A DNA stretch of 20,906 bases, taken from the NCBI GenBank assembly GCA_036501345.1, contig DASYAN010000145.1:1-20906 (forward strand). The letters run 5' to 3'. Below are positions 14,109-20,906 of the stretch, in pieces. The translations under genes were made by a program, and so were the position numbers. Under the pieces are notes generated by a model. That model was not told the DNA's origin. It saw nothing but the letters and a program-made list of their open reading frames with translations, and ran no database searches. Source of the DNA: DASYAN01 sp036501345. GTDB lineage: Bacteria; Chloroflexota; Ktedonobacteria; Ktedonobacterales; Ktedonobacteraceae. Each line of letters opens with the position of its first letter. Position 1 is the stretch's first letter.

Positions 14109-14774
14109 ATGATTGGATTAGTACCATCTATTCTCTCGGCTGATTTCACTCGTCTAGGTGAACAGGTTCGTGAGGCCGAAGCTGGGGGGGCTCAGCGCAT
14201 CCAGATTGATGTTATGGACGGTCATTTTGTCCCTAATATTACGATGGGTCCTATGATCGTTGAGGCAACACGCCGTAGTACCAGCCTTCCACTTGAAGCA
14301 CACCTGATGATTACTAATCCTCAGGACTATATCGAAGCCTTTGCCAAAGCTGGAGCTGATGTGATCATCGTGCATCAAGAGGTCTGTCCGCACCTGCACC
14401 GCGTGATCCAACAGGTTAAAGCAGCAGGCAAACAGGTCGGCGTTGCCCTTAATCCCTCCACGCCTATCTGGCTGTTGCAAGATATGCTTTCGCTGCTGGA
14501 TTTAGTATTAATTATGACCGTTAATCCTGGCTTCGGTGGCCAGGACTTCATTCCTGAGATGCTTCCTAAAATCGCTAGTTTGCGCCAGATACTTACGCAA
14601 CGGGGTCTGTCCTGTGATATCGAAGTTGACGGCGGTATTCATGAGCAGACAGTGCCGCGTGTCGTCAAAGCTGGTGCCAACTTACTGGTAGCTGGTTCGG
14701 CTGTCTACAACGAGAAAGAGAGCGTGGCGGTGGCGTTGAGCAGATTGCGTAATGCCACCGCCATCCAGGTCTAG
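14109..14774 (+). CDS. rpe: Ribulose-phosphate 3-epimerase
   Basis: Interconverts ribulose 5-phosphate and xylulose 5-phosphate, linking the oxidative branch (zwf, pgl) with transaldolase in the same operon. A 221-residue TIM barrel of normal length. Visible signatures are VPSILSADFTRL at the N-terminus (catalytic Ser, substrate), QIDVMDGHFVPNITMGP (metal-binding Asp and His), EAHLMITNP (metal His), MTVNPGFGGQDFIPEML (phosphate-loop flap) and IEVDGGIHEQT (second catalytic Asp). LLVAGSAVYN completes the phosphate site. The start is ATG 14109 (MIGLVPSILSAD); the preceding in-frame TTG 14106 is unlikely. AGAAGTGG lies about 10 bases upstream. It is the last gene of the operon; no clear intrinsic terminator follows. 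Confidence 0.95.
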   Translation: MIGLVPSILSADFTRLGEQVREAEAGGAQRIQIDVMDGHFVPNITMGPMIVEATRRSTSLPLEAHLMITNPQDYIEAFAKAGADVIIVHQEVCPHLHRVIQQVKAAGKQVGVALNPSTPIWLLQDMLSLLDLVLIMTVNPGFGGQDFIPEMLPKIASLRQILTQRGLSCDIEVDGGIHEQTVPRVVKAGANLLVAGSAVYNEKESVAVALSRLRNATAIQV

Positions 14775-14834
14775 TTAATCTATATTGGATATCCTTTAGA
14801 GTACAAGTAAGGTACATCTTGGTTTGGCCATAAC

Positions 14835-15056
14835 TTACGAGACGGGGACGAGTTTCCATTGCTGACTTTGCCCACTACTTTTGGAGTTCTGGATGACCTC
14901 TCCTCCAGAGGTATCTAACAATAGTTTGCTGTTGTTATTCACAATAGTAAAGTAGCTACCACCAGCCCTAACGAGCTGCCAGCTGATTCGTGTCATTGGA
15001 GGTAGTATACTGTTCGATTTGTATCCCCGGCTGGGTAGAGGCTCCCGGAACATCAA
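14835..15056 (-). pseudogene. Ricin-B lectin domain remnant
   Basis: A 73-codon frame whose C-terminal 48 residues look like one beta-trefoil repeat: ISWQLVRAGGSYFTIVNNNS, KLLLDTSGG and the terminal QSQQWKLVPVS, with the QxW element and the usual C-terminal 'QxWxLVPV'. Ricin-B domains bind carbohydrates and normally have three such repeats, often attached to a secreted glycosidase. Here only about one repeat remains. The N-terminal 25 residues show no similarity, and there is no signal peptide or ribosome binding site. It lies downstream of rtcB on the same strand and is separated from it by a palindromic repeat. Most likely the 3' remnant of a lost secreted protein gene. Confidence 0.55.
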
Positions 15057-15070
15057 GCGCCTCGTTACCA

Positions 15071-15130
15071 GGACAAACCAGACACTTTTGTCCTCTCGTA
15101 TTTGGAAAGGATAAAGTGTCTGGTTTGTCC
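15071..15130. repeat. Palindromic repeat, copy 2
   Basis: A perfect 18-bp inverted repeat, GGACAAACCAGACACTTT at 15071-15088 and its complement at 15113-15130, with a 24-nt loop. It is preceded by TTACCA and followed by GAA, exactly as copy 1 at 2836-2894. In position 15 of the arm, G:C in copy 1 is C:G here, so pairing is kept although both bases changed. The repeat lies in the spacer between the ricin remnant and rtcB. Confidence 0.85.
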
Positions 15131-15143
15131 GAAAATATTATAG

Positions 15144-15165
15144 TGGACCCAGGAATGTGGGTCCA
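15144..15165. repeat. 8-bp hairpin downstream of rtcB
   Basis: TGGACCCA (15144-15151) and TGGGTCCA (15158-15165) pair perfectly across GGAATG. It lies 25 bases beyond the rtcB stop, a position fitting a 3'-end hairpin for the rtcB transcript, but no U-run follows on the minus strand. Confidence 0.5.
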
Positions 15166-15189
15166 GTGTAAGTTTGCAGAAGTTGTTCT

Positions 15190-16644
15190 TTACCCTTTCA
15201 CAACGATAATCGGCTTCAGGCGTGCAACCAGTTGCGCCAGACCCGCATTGTGTACCACATTAACTATTTTTTGCGCGTCTTTATAAGCTTGAGGTGCTTC
15301 CTCACTCAGTAGGTTCTTGCTATGGACGCGAATGGTTACGCCGCGTGCCGCCAACTGGTCAAGCAGTTCACGTGGGCTTATAGACTTTTTCGCAGCGGTA
15401 CGGCTCTGGCGTCGTCCGGCACCGTGACAGCAAGTACCAAAGGTTCGTTCCATCGAACCCTGAGCTCCAACCAGTACAAAGGAGTAGCGGCCCATATCGC
15501 CAGGGATCAAGACGGGTTGACCAACGGCCCGATATTGCTCTGGAATTGCTGGGTGACCAGCGGGGAATGCACGTGTGGCTCCTTTGCGGTGAACACAGAG
15601 ACGTCGCATCTGCCCATCTACTTCGTACTCCTCTATCTTAGCGATATTGTGGCAGACATCGTAGACCAGAGGCAAGTCTTTGGCACGTGCCTTACGACCA
15701 AAGACGGCAGAAAAGGCCTGACGGACGCCGTGCATGAGCAATTGACGGTTCGCCCAGGCAAAGTTCGCTGCACAGGCCATTGCTCCCAAATACTGCTGTC
15801 CCTCTACAGTCTCTAAGGGTAAACATGCCAATTGTCGGTCAACAAGCTGGAAGCCATAATCTTGCTGCTTTGCCTCTGCTAGCTTGATAAAGTCTTCTGC
15901 CACCTGGTGCCCAAATCCCCTTGACCCGCAATGGATGGTTGTAACAACCTGTCCCTTTTGCCCGATTCCCAAAGCTTTTGCAGCCTGCTCATCATAAATG
16001 TGCTCGACGACCTGTACCTCGCAGAAATGGTTTCCAGACCCCAAGCTACCAAGCTGATTGATCCCACGTTGGAGAGCCTTCTGACTTACAGCATCGGGAT
16101 TGGCTCCAGTCAAGCAACCATTCTCTTCTGTGACTTCTAAATCCTCGGCAATACCATAGCCTTCTTCGACTGCCCATGCTGATCCTTGCAGCATGACTTG
16201 GTGCATCTCACCCATTGTCAACTTCCGCATGCCCTCGCCACCTACACCCGAAGGGAGATTAGTGAACAACTCGTCAGCGAGTCTATCTACCTGTCCCTTG
16301 ATTTGGTCTCGCATCAGGCCAGTAGCCAGCATGCGTACCCCGCAGTTGATATCGAAACCAATACCGCCGGGGGAGATGACTCCTTTCTCGGCATCGGTTG
16401 CGGCGACACCTCCGACAGGAAATCCGTAACCCCAGTGGATATCAGGCATGGCCAAAGAATGTCCGACGATGCCGGGCAACGTTGCAACATTTACTACCTG
16501 TTGGAGAGCATTATCTGCTTTTATCTGCTCAATTAACTCATCATCGGCATATATCATACCAGGGACACGCATCTCAGGATGATAGCGCTGAGGGATACGC
16601 CAACGATTGGAATCTACACGCTCCAAAGGAATGTTATCAGTCAT
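15190..16644 (-). CDS. rtcB: RNA-splicing ligase RtcB (3'-phosphate RNA ligase)
   Basis: Joins RNA 2',3'-cyclic-phosphate or 3'-phosphate ends to 5'-OH ends with GTP and Mn2+, repairing cleaved tRNA and other RNA. At 484 residues it is close to archaeal RtcB (about 481) and longer than E. coli RtcB (408). Signatures are LPGIVGHSLAMPDIHWGYGF, VISPGGIGFDINCGVRML (metal-binding Asp and Cys), LGSLGSGNHFCEVQ (metal His and Asn) and TTIHCGSRGFGHQV (metal His). The guanylylation site is CCHGAGR, with His407 matching the archaeal active-site His404. The C-terminal YKDAQKIVNVVHNAGLAQLVARLKPIIVVKG is complete. The start is ATG 16644, with GAGGAGAG 5 bases upstream. It lies 56 bases downstream of the archease gene in the same direction, so the two form an RNA-repair operon. 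No rtcR or rtcA is in the window. Confidence 0.97.
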   Translation of the reverse strand: MTDNIPLERVDSNRWRIPQRYHPEMRVPGMIYADDELIEQIKADNALQQVVNVATLPGIVGHSLAMPDIHWGYGFPVGGVAATDAEKGVISPGGIGFDINCGVRMLATGLMRDQIKGQVDRLADELFTNLPSGVGGEGMRKLTMGEMHQVMLQGSAWAVEEGYGIAEDLEVTEENGCLTGANPDAVSQKALQRGINQLGSLGSGNHFCEVQVVEHIYDEQAAKALGIGQKGQVVTTIHCGSRGFGHQVAEDFIKLAEAKQQDYGFQLVDRQLACLPLETVEGQQYLGAMACAANFAWANRQLLMHGVRQAFSAVFGRKARAKDLPLVYDVCHNIAKIEEYEVDGQMRRLCVHRKGATRAFPAGHPAIPEQYRAVGQPVLIPGDMGRYSFVLVGAQGSMERTFGTCCHGAGRRQSRTAAKKSISPRELLDQLAARGVTIRVHSKNLLSEEAPQAYKDAQKIVNVVHNAGLAQLVARLKPIIVVKG

Positions 16645-16700
16645 TGATCTCTCCTCTGCTTTTCTCTCTAGTTCTCAGAGAGAATTCTCGTATTGCCTTA

Positions 16701-17168
16701 TTATAGATCAAAAATGATACGAGCCTGATATCCATCGTCCAAGCGGGTAATAGCAGCTTCGTGCCAGGTAACGGCCTTAATGGCGCTACTGAGATCATGT
16801 CGCTGCCTATCATAGGGCTCGCCGGAAGCCCGACCAGTCACCTGTGTTTCACTGATGGTCTCGATCACAAAGTCGCGGAAAAGAAGATATTCCGTATCGA
16901 ACAGAAAAACCAGCTCGTTGAGCCATGCGATGAGAAGAGAGATCGTGTCGTGCCCATCAACGGTAATCCTGCGGCTAGTCACGACATGCACTTCATCAGC
17001 TGACACAAGCAGGCTCTCCATGCCCTGCGCAGCATGTACAAACAGCTCTGGCAATGTGTGACCGAAGGCATGCAGACCTACATCGGCAGTATGTTCAAAC
17101 ACCTCATAAGCCTTCGGAGGCTCTGGCAACTCTGGCATCTCTTCAATTGCGGCTTCCATAGGAAACAT
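16701..17168 (-). CDS. Archease (RtcB activating protein)
   Basis: A 155-residue member of the archease family, which speeds guanylylation of RtcB and allows multiple turnovers. Diagnostic parts are YEVFEHTADVGLHAFG near the N-terminus (the conserved H-T-A-D metal-binding element), LFVHAAQGMESLL, LLIAWLNELVFLFDTEYLLF in the middle, and the C-terminal IKAVTWHEAAI plus ARIIFDL, where the terminal acidic residue also binds metal. The 16 N-terminal residues (Glu/Pro-rich) precede the usual start of the fold, so an internal Met (codon 4 or 11) could be used. It is immediately upstream of rtcB, the order seen in many archaea and some bacteria, and is probably the first gene of the operon. Confidence 0.93.
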   Translation of the reverse strand: MFPMEAAIEEMPELPEPPKAYEVFEHTADVGLHAFGHTLPELFVHAAQGMESLLVSADEVHVVTSRRITVDGHDTISLLIAWLNELVFLFDTEYLLFRDFVIETISETQVTGRASGEPYDRQRHDLSSAIKAVTWHEAAITRLDDGYQARIIFDL

Positions 17169-17559
17169 TGCGATTAAGCCAATGGAAACGCCGCCTCACC
17201 TTTCATGACCCTCTCTTGTGAGGAATTGCTCTTTTGTCAGACTTCATAATACCCGCAATGGTAGTCTAATGCAACTACTGCAAATTGGTAGTTCTGTCGA
17301 AAAGATGGGGCGCTGGCTTGCTGGTGTGTATGAGCAAGCCCTTCTCGGAGATAATCTTCAAAAGTACTTCTTTGATCAAGGATGAGAGAAATTAGATCGA
17401 TTACGTGTGGATATGCATACCAACACAGGGGAAGAGAAAGTTGTCTGTTAGATGACCTGTAGTTATCATTGTGCTTTAAGGACTTATCAGACATAATCTA
17501 AGTGTGCTTCTTTTGCCCTTGTGGCCATTGATTATAAGCAAGGTCTTGTGAAAGCATCC

Positions 17560-17597
17560 GACCAGACTGCTCCTAGTGAAGCGGTCTGGTCTTTTTT
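17560..17597 (+). terminator. Intrinsic terminator, plus strand, with no upstream gene
   Basis: GACCAGACTGC (17560-17570) pairs with GCGGTCTGGTC (17581-17591): 11 pairs with one wobble and a 10-base loop, directly followed by six T residues. This is the clearest intrinsic terminator in the window, yet no plus-strand gene precedes it for more than 2 kb (archease, rtcB and P450 are all minus strand). Confidence 0.75.
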
Positions 17598-17644
17598 ACA
17601 TCGCGTCAATTTCAATGTAACAAGATCTTTAGGGTTTAACCCTT

Positions 17645-17687
17645 GGGCTTTTCGAAAATCAGAGAATAAAGGAAGTTCGAAAAGCTC
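17645..17687. repeat. Inverted repeat downstream of the P450 gene
   Basis: GGGCTTTTCGAA (17645-17656) and TTCGAAAAGCTC (17676-17687) pair over 11 of 12 positions, with a 19-base loop. A second hairpin, GAACCAG/CTGGTTC (17696-17702, 17713-17719), overlaps the P450 stop codon. Together they may form the 3' end of the P450 transcript, but no U-run is present on the minus strand. Confidence 0.5.
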
Positions 17688-17704
17688 ATCAATATGAACC
17701 AGTT

Positions 17705-18967
17705 TTACCCCACTGGTTCTAAAGCGGTGAAAGTGACGGGCAGGCGCTTGAAACCGAACAGGACACGCCCCTCGAATAGTTCAAGTGGCTGCTCATGGAT
17801 AACATGGAGGTTTGGTAACTGCTTGACAATCATAGGAAGCGCGATAGAAGTTTCCAGGCGTGAGAGTGGTGCACCGATACAGAAGTGGATACCATGCCCG
17901 AAGGCTATGTGGCGATTTGGATTGCGCATGATATCGAAGTGTTCTGGCTCGGAGAACTGCCGCTCGTCGCGGTTAGCGGATGCTAGCCAAGCAAAGACCT
18001 GCGAATTTGCTGGTATCGTTACTCCCTCAATCGTTACATCGGTCGTCGTCGTGCGCAAAAGTCGCCAGACAGGTGAGGCGTAGCGTAACACTTCCTCGAT
18101 CGCTCCCTGCATCAATTCTGGCTGCGTGCGTACTTGCGCTAGAGCCTCAGGATGCTCGTCGAAACAACGAATCGCCTGACTAAGCAGGTTCGTTGTGGTG
18201 ACATGACCCGCTAACAGCAGCAGGATACAGAAACTAATAGCATCTTCCATACTCAGGTGTTCGCCATCTACCTCAGCAGCCAACAATTCGCTCATCATAT
18301 CGCCACGTGGCTGACGGCGTCGATCTTCCAGAATCGTTTCGAAGTAGTCGGACATCTCCTCGAAGATACGTGTGAGGCGCTGCATTTCGGGATTATCACG
18401 CTGTTCCTGCTCGGGTTTGAAGAACTCAGCGTCACTGAGCTGGCGAGATAGAAGCCCATCGGCCCATTGCTTGAATAGGGGACGATCGGAGGTTGGGACG
18501 CCTAGCATCTCCGCAATCACAATTGTTGGCAATGGATAGGCAATATCTGCCACGACGTCCATACGTCCAGCAAAGCGGATCTGGTCTAGTAACTCCTGCG
18601 TGATGGCTGTGATACGACCTGAGAGTCCTGACAGGGCGCGAGGCGTAAACGAGGGCGAGACTAGGTTACGATACTGGCGATGTTGAGGCGGATCCATCGC
18701 GATAAGACTTCGTCCTGCTCGCCGTTCGGGCTTATCATGAGCAGAGGTGGTAGCTAGGTCAGCATTGCGCGGACGTGCAAACGCTCGCTGCCTACGTTCT
18801 GATGAGAAGAGGTGATGGTCTGTCGTAACGGTATTGACATCTGTATATCGAAACACGTGCCAGCATCCACTGCTTTCATCCAACCAGACGGGCTGTGCAT
18901 CGCGCATTTTCTTGAACCAATCATACAATCCCTGTACATCTTGCAATGTTGAGAGCTGGTGCAGCAT
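17705..18967 (-). CDS. Cytochrome P450 (bacterial class I, CYP107-like)
   Basis: A 420-residue soluble haem monooxygenase; the length is typical of bacterial class I P450s. Landmarks are the WHVFRYTDVN start region; MDPPQHRQYRNLVSPSFTPR (C-helix, haem propionate contacts); the I-helix LLLLAGHVTTTN with A253-G254 and T257-T259 for oxygen activation; the K-helix ExxR at Glu292-Arg295; IPANSQVFAWLASANRDE; and the haem loop FGHGIHFCIGAPLSRLE with proximal Cys363. The substrate is unknown; CYP107-like enzymes often hydroxylate macrolides or fatty acids. No ferredoxin or reductase gene is adjacent. The start is ATG 18967, with AGAAAGGA about 9 bases upstream. It is divergent from an aldo/keto reductase and an LLM oxidoreductase, suggesting a small redox locus. 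Confidence 0.93.
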   Translation of the reverse strand: MLHQLSTLQDVQGLYDWFKKMRDAQPVWLDESSGCWHVFRYTDVNTVTTDHHLFSSERRQRAFARPRNADLATTSAHDKPERRAGRSLIAMDPPQHRQYRNLVSPSFTPRALSGLSGRITAITQELLDQIRFAGRMDVVADIAYPLPTIVIAEMLGVPTSDRPLFKQWADGLLSRQLSDAEFFKPEQEQRDNPEMQRLTRIFEEMSDYFETILEDRRRQPRGDMMSELLAAEVDGEHLSMEDAISFCILLLLAGHVTTTNLLSQAIRCFDEHPEALAQVRTQPELMQGAIEEVLRYASPVWRLLRTTTTDVTIEGVTIPANSQVFAWLASANRDERQFSEPEHFDIMRNPNRHIAFGHGIHFCIGAPLSRLETSIALPMIVKQLPNLHVIHEQPLELFEGRVLFGFKRLPVTFTALEPVG

Positions 18968-19186
18968 GCTTGCAATCCTTTCTCATGATCGGCTGTTTCA
19001 TAAGCCGAGTTGTTTTGACCCGTACGTAATAAAATGACTTGCTAGTCAATACTATAATCGCTTAAAGCACTGAAGTCAAGGAACAGGTGGCTATTCGTAT
19101 CCTTGGTGCTCTCTCTTTTGGGATTTGTATTGCTAATATGGTAATATTATATATTGCATTCTAACCGTACAAAGAGGGATATCTTT
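18968..19186. promoter_or_regulatory. Divergent promoter region with a palindromic site
   Basis: The region lies between the P450 (minus) and the aldo/keto reductase (plus). TGACT TGCT AGTCA at 19035-19048 is a perfect short palindrome of the kind bound by dimeric repressors, and a TATAAT box follows at 19053-19058. Further on, AT-rich TAATAT elements at about 19135-19150 may be part of the plus-strand promoter. No regulator gene is in the window. The assignment is by position and symmetry only. Confidence 0.35.
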
Positions 19187-20101
19187 ATGATACAAGAAAG
19201 CCAGTATCGCCCCTTGGGTGCCTCAGGAATAAAAGTCTCACCTTTGGGAACTGGGACCAATCGATGGGTTCAGGACAAGAATAACGAGGCTGTTTTTCAG
19301 ACCTTTCGGTCTTTTGTTGATGCAGGGGTCAATCTGTTTGATACTGCCGAGGTCTACAACGGCGGAAAATCTGAACGTCTGCTGGGTGAGTGTGCACGGC
19401 AGGACTCCCGATCAGTGGTGATTGCCAGTAAATTCGCGCCATTGCCCACTCGTCTGTCACACCGTCAGTTCATGAACGCTTTGGATGCTAGTTTGAGCCG
19501 CCTGGGCGTTCAGACCATCGATCTGTACTACATCCATTGGCCTTTTCTGACCTTTCTAAGTATCGAGACGATGATGGATATGATGGCACGGGCCATCGAA
19601 GCGGGCAAAGTCCGTGCTGTGGGTGTCAGTAACTTCAGTGCTGGGCAGATGTGTCGAGCTGCTGATCGCCTCGCTCGTTACGATATCCCTCTGGCTGCGA
19701 ACCAGGTATATTATAACTTGTTGCATCGTCAGCCAGAAGTAAACGGTGTGCTGGATGCTTGTCGGGAACTCAATGTCGCCTTAGTGGCCTTCTTCCCTTT
19801 GGCCAGTGGACGGCTCACATCAGGTAGCAGTCCGGCTGCATCGTCTCGCTCCTCCTCTTCGACACGGGAGAAGCGACAAGGGGACCTCCAGGAAACTCTC
19901 CATTCGATTGCGCAAAAGCGTGGAAAGAGTATTAGTCAGGTCGTCCTGAACTGGTTTTTGCACAGAGACGAGCATGTGATTCCCATTCCGGGGGCTACCA
20001 GTGCACGTCATGCTCTGGAGAATGCTGATACGCTCTCCTGGGAACTGAGCAATGACGAGTTTGCTGCAATCGACCTGGCTTCTTTCCCTTGGAAACGCTA
20101 G
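19187..20101 (+). CDS. Aldo/keto reductase
   Basis: A 304-residue NADPH-dependent oxidoreductase with a TIM-barrel fold. The catalytic tetrad is visible: Asp52 and Tyr57 in NLFDTAEVYNGG, Lys82 in VIASKFAP and His117 in YYIHWPF. The family signature VRAVGVSNFSAGQM and the C-terminal NADP-binding IPIPGATSARHALENA are also present. A Ser-rich stretch (near residues 218-232) replaces the usual loop before the last helices. The substrate is unknown. The start is ATG 19187 with AGAGGGA about 8 bases upstream; the upstream in-frame TTG at 19154 lacks a site. It is probably cotranscribed with the LLM oxidoreductase 61 bases downstream, and is divergent from the P450. Confidence 0.93.
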   Translation: MIQESQYRPLGASGIKVSPLGTGTNRWVQDKNNEAVFQTFRSFVDAGVNLFDTAEVYNGGKSERLLGECARQDSRSVVIASKFAPLPTRLSHRQFMNALDASLSRLGVQTIDLYYIHWPFLTFLSIETMMDMMARAIEAGKVRAVGVSNFSAGQMCRAADRLARYDIPLAANQVYYNLLHRQPEVNGVLDACRELNVALVAFFPLASGRLTSGSSPAASSRSSSSTREKRQGDLQETLHSIAQKRGKSISQVVLNWFLHRDEHVIPIPGATSARHALENADTLSWELSNDEFAAIDLASFPWKR

Positions 20102-20162
20102 CACAGTGGCCTTTCGCTTGAAACCTAAATGTTTGCATCTTGAAAGAAAGAGGTATTTGTTT

Positions 20163-20906
20163 ATGCCTATGAAGTACGGCTTATCCCTACCCCAGGGCTG
20201 GAGGATGGATCTAGCGGATATCAAAGATCCTGTGGAAGCCTACGAAGCGATGACTCATGTCGCTCAGACGGCTGATGAGTGTGGCTATGAGTCGGTCTGG
20301 CTGGTGGACCATTTTCATACAGTTCCTCAGCCCTCACAAGAAGTGACCTTTGAGTGCTGGACAACTACTGCTGCGCTGGCACGCGATACCAAGCGAGTAC
20401 GCATTGGTCAGATGGTCACCTGCAATAGCTATCGTAACCCAGCTCTTCTCGCCAAGATGGCAAGTACGGTCGATGTGCTAAGCCACGGGCGACTCAATTT
20501 TGGTATCGGAGCGGGCTGGTACGAGCATGAGTACCGCGCCTATGGTTATGAGTATCCTGATGCACCTGATCGTCTGCGTCATCTACGCGAAGCCGTCCAG
20601 GTCATCCTGGCCATGTGGACCCAGGAGGAAGCCGTTTTTGAGGGCAAGTATTATCAGGTGCGCGGTGCTATCAATCAGCCGAAAGGCGTCCAGAAACCGC
20701 ATATTCCCTTACTGATCGGCGGTAGCGGTGAGAAGGTTACGCTCAAGCTCGTTGCACAGTACGGTGATGCTTGTAATGTGTTTGGCGATCCTGCAACCCT
20801 TGAGAACAAATTTGCTATACTCAGGCAACATTGCCAGAACGTTGGGCGTGATTACGATAGCATCCATCGTACATCAGGGACAGTATGTGTCATTGGCGAT
20901 ACTGAT
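20163..20906 (+). CDS. LLM-class (F420-dependent type) oxidoreductase, partial at window edge
   Basis: An open frame of 248 codons that runs off the right end without a stop. The product begins MPMKYGLSLPQGW and has the luciferase-like TIM-barrel landmarks: AQTADECGYESVWLVDHF, RVRIGQMVTCNSYRNPALLAKMA, DVLSHGRLNFGIGAGWYEHEY, FEGKYYQV and PKGVQKPHIPLLIGGSGEK. GAGWYEHE and the GGSGEK loop are typical of the F420-binding subfamily, which transfers hydride with F420 rather than FMN. The substrate is unknown. The start is ATG 20163, with AAGAGG about 10 bases upstream; MKYG at codon 3 is an alternative. It follows the aldo/keto reductase on the same strand. Family members are about 300 residues, so roughly 50-80 residues are missing. 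Confidence 0.9.
   Translation, partial: MPMKYGLSLPQGWRMDLADIKDPVEAYEAMTHVAQTADECGYESVWLVDHFHTVPQPSQEVTFECWTTTAALARDTKRVRIGQMVTCNSYRNPALLAKMASTVDVLSHGRLNFGIGAGWYEHEYRAYGYEYPDAPDRLRHLREAVQVILAMWTQEEAVFEGKYYQVRGAINQPKGVQKPHIPLLIGGSGEKVTLKLVAQYGDACNVFGDPATLENKFAILRQHCQNVGRDYDSIHRTSGTVCVIGDTD

Larger units (their letters stand above)
17169..17704. other. Gene-free stretch between archease and P450
   Basis: I see no supported gene. An 85-codon minus-strand frame (17237-17494) has no similarity I recognise and no good ribosome binding site. The stretch contains an intrinsic terminator oriented for plus-strand transcription (17560-17597), AGGGTT/AACCCT near 17631-17643, and a long inverted repeat at 17645-17687. 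A promoter for the archease-rtcB operon should lie at its left end. A small plus-strand RNA ending at the terminator is possible. Confidence 0.5.

Noticed and set aside
15322..15816. A 164-codon plus-strand frame opposite rtcB
   Set aside because: Shadow of RtcB; composition does not suggest a real protein.

Overview
The window looks like a chromosomal segment from a bacterium, most probably a Chloroflexota member of the Ktedonobacteria type. This is an inference from gene content and arrangement: a tal-zwf-opcA-pgl-rpe pentose phosphate operon, a 928-residue MutS, an archaeal-length RtcB with archease, an F420-type LLM oxidoreductase, a fragment of a thiazole-bacteriocin maturation protein and an IsrB element. 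No rRNA or tRNA gene was seen, so the assignment rests on proteins only.

Left part (1-3143) is accessory and partly decayed. It holds an AT-rich gene for a protein with a C-terminal Fic-like motif. Upstream of that gene are a short ORF, an in-frame amber codon and competing inverted repeats. A leader-peptide-binding (RRE-like) fragment lies on the minus strand, followed by a palindromic repeat (copy 1). From 3144 to 7555 come a GNAT acetyltransferase and mutS, closely spaced on the plus strand, then a convergent HAD phosphatase resembling trehalose-6-phosphate phosphatase.

Centre (7810-14774) is an oxidative/non-oxidative pentose phosphate operon: transaldolase, glucose-6-phosphate dehydrogenase, its OpcA assembly/activator protein, 6-phosphogluconolactonase and ribulose-phosphate 3-epimerase. 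A complete IsrB (HNH-less IscB) element with a predicted omega (HEARO) RNA lies exactly between opcA and pgl. The IsrB reading frame runs out through the right end of the element and stops at the TGA inside the flanking ATGA, whose ATG is the pgl start codon. The insertion therefore separates pgl from its probable original ribosome binding site and leaves it in ATGA stop/start overlap with isrB. This is the most interesting feature of the window.

Right part (14775-20906) carries a ricin-B lectin remnant, palindromic repeat copy 2 (with a compensatory base change relative to copy 1), an archease-rtcB RNA-repair operon on the minus strand, a gene-free stretch with an orphan intrinsic terminator, a cytochrome P450 on the minus strand, and, divergent from it, an aldo/keto reductase followed by an LLM-class flavin/F420 oxidoreductase cut off by the window edge.
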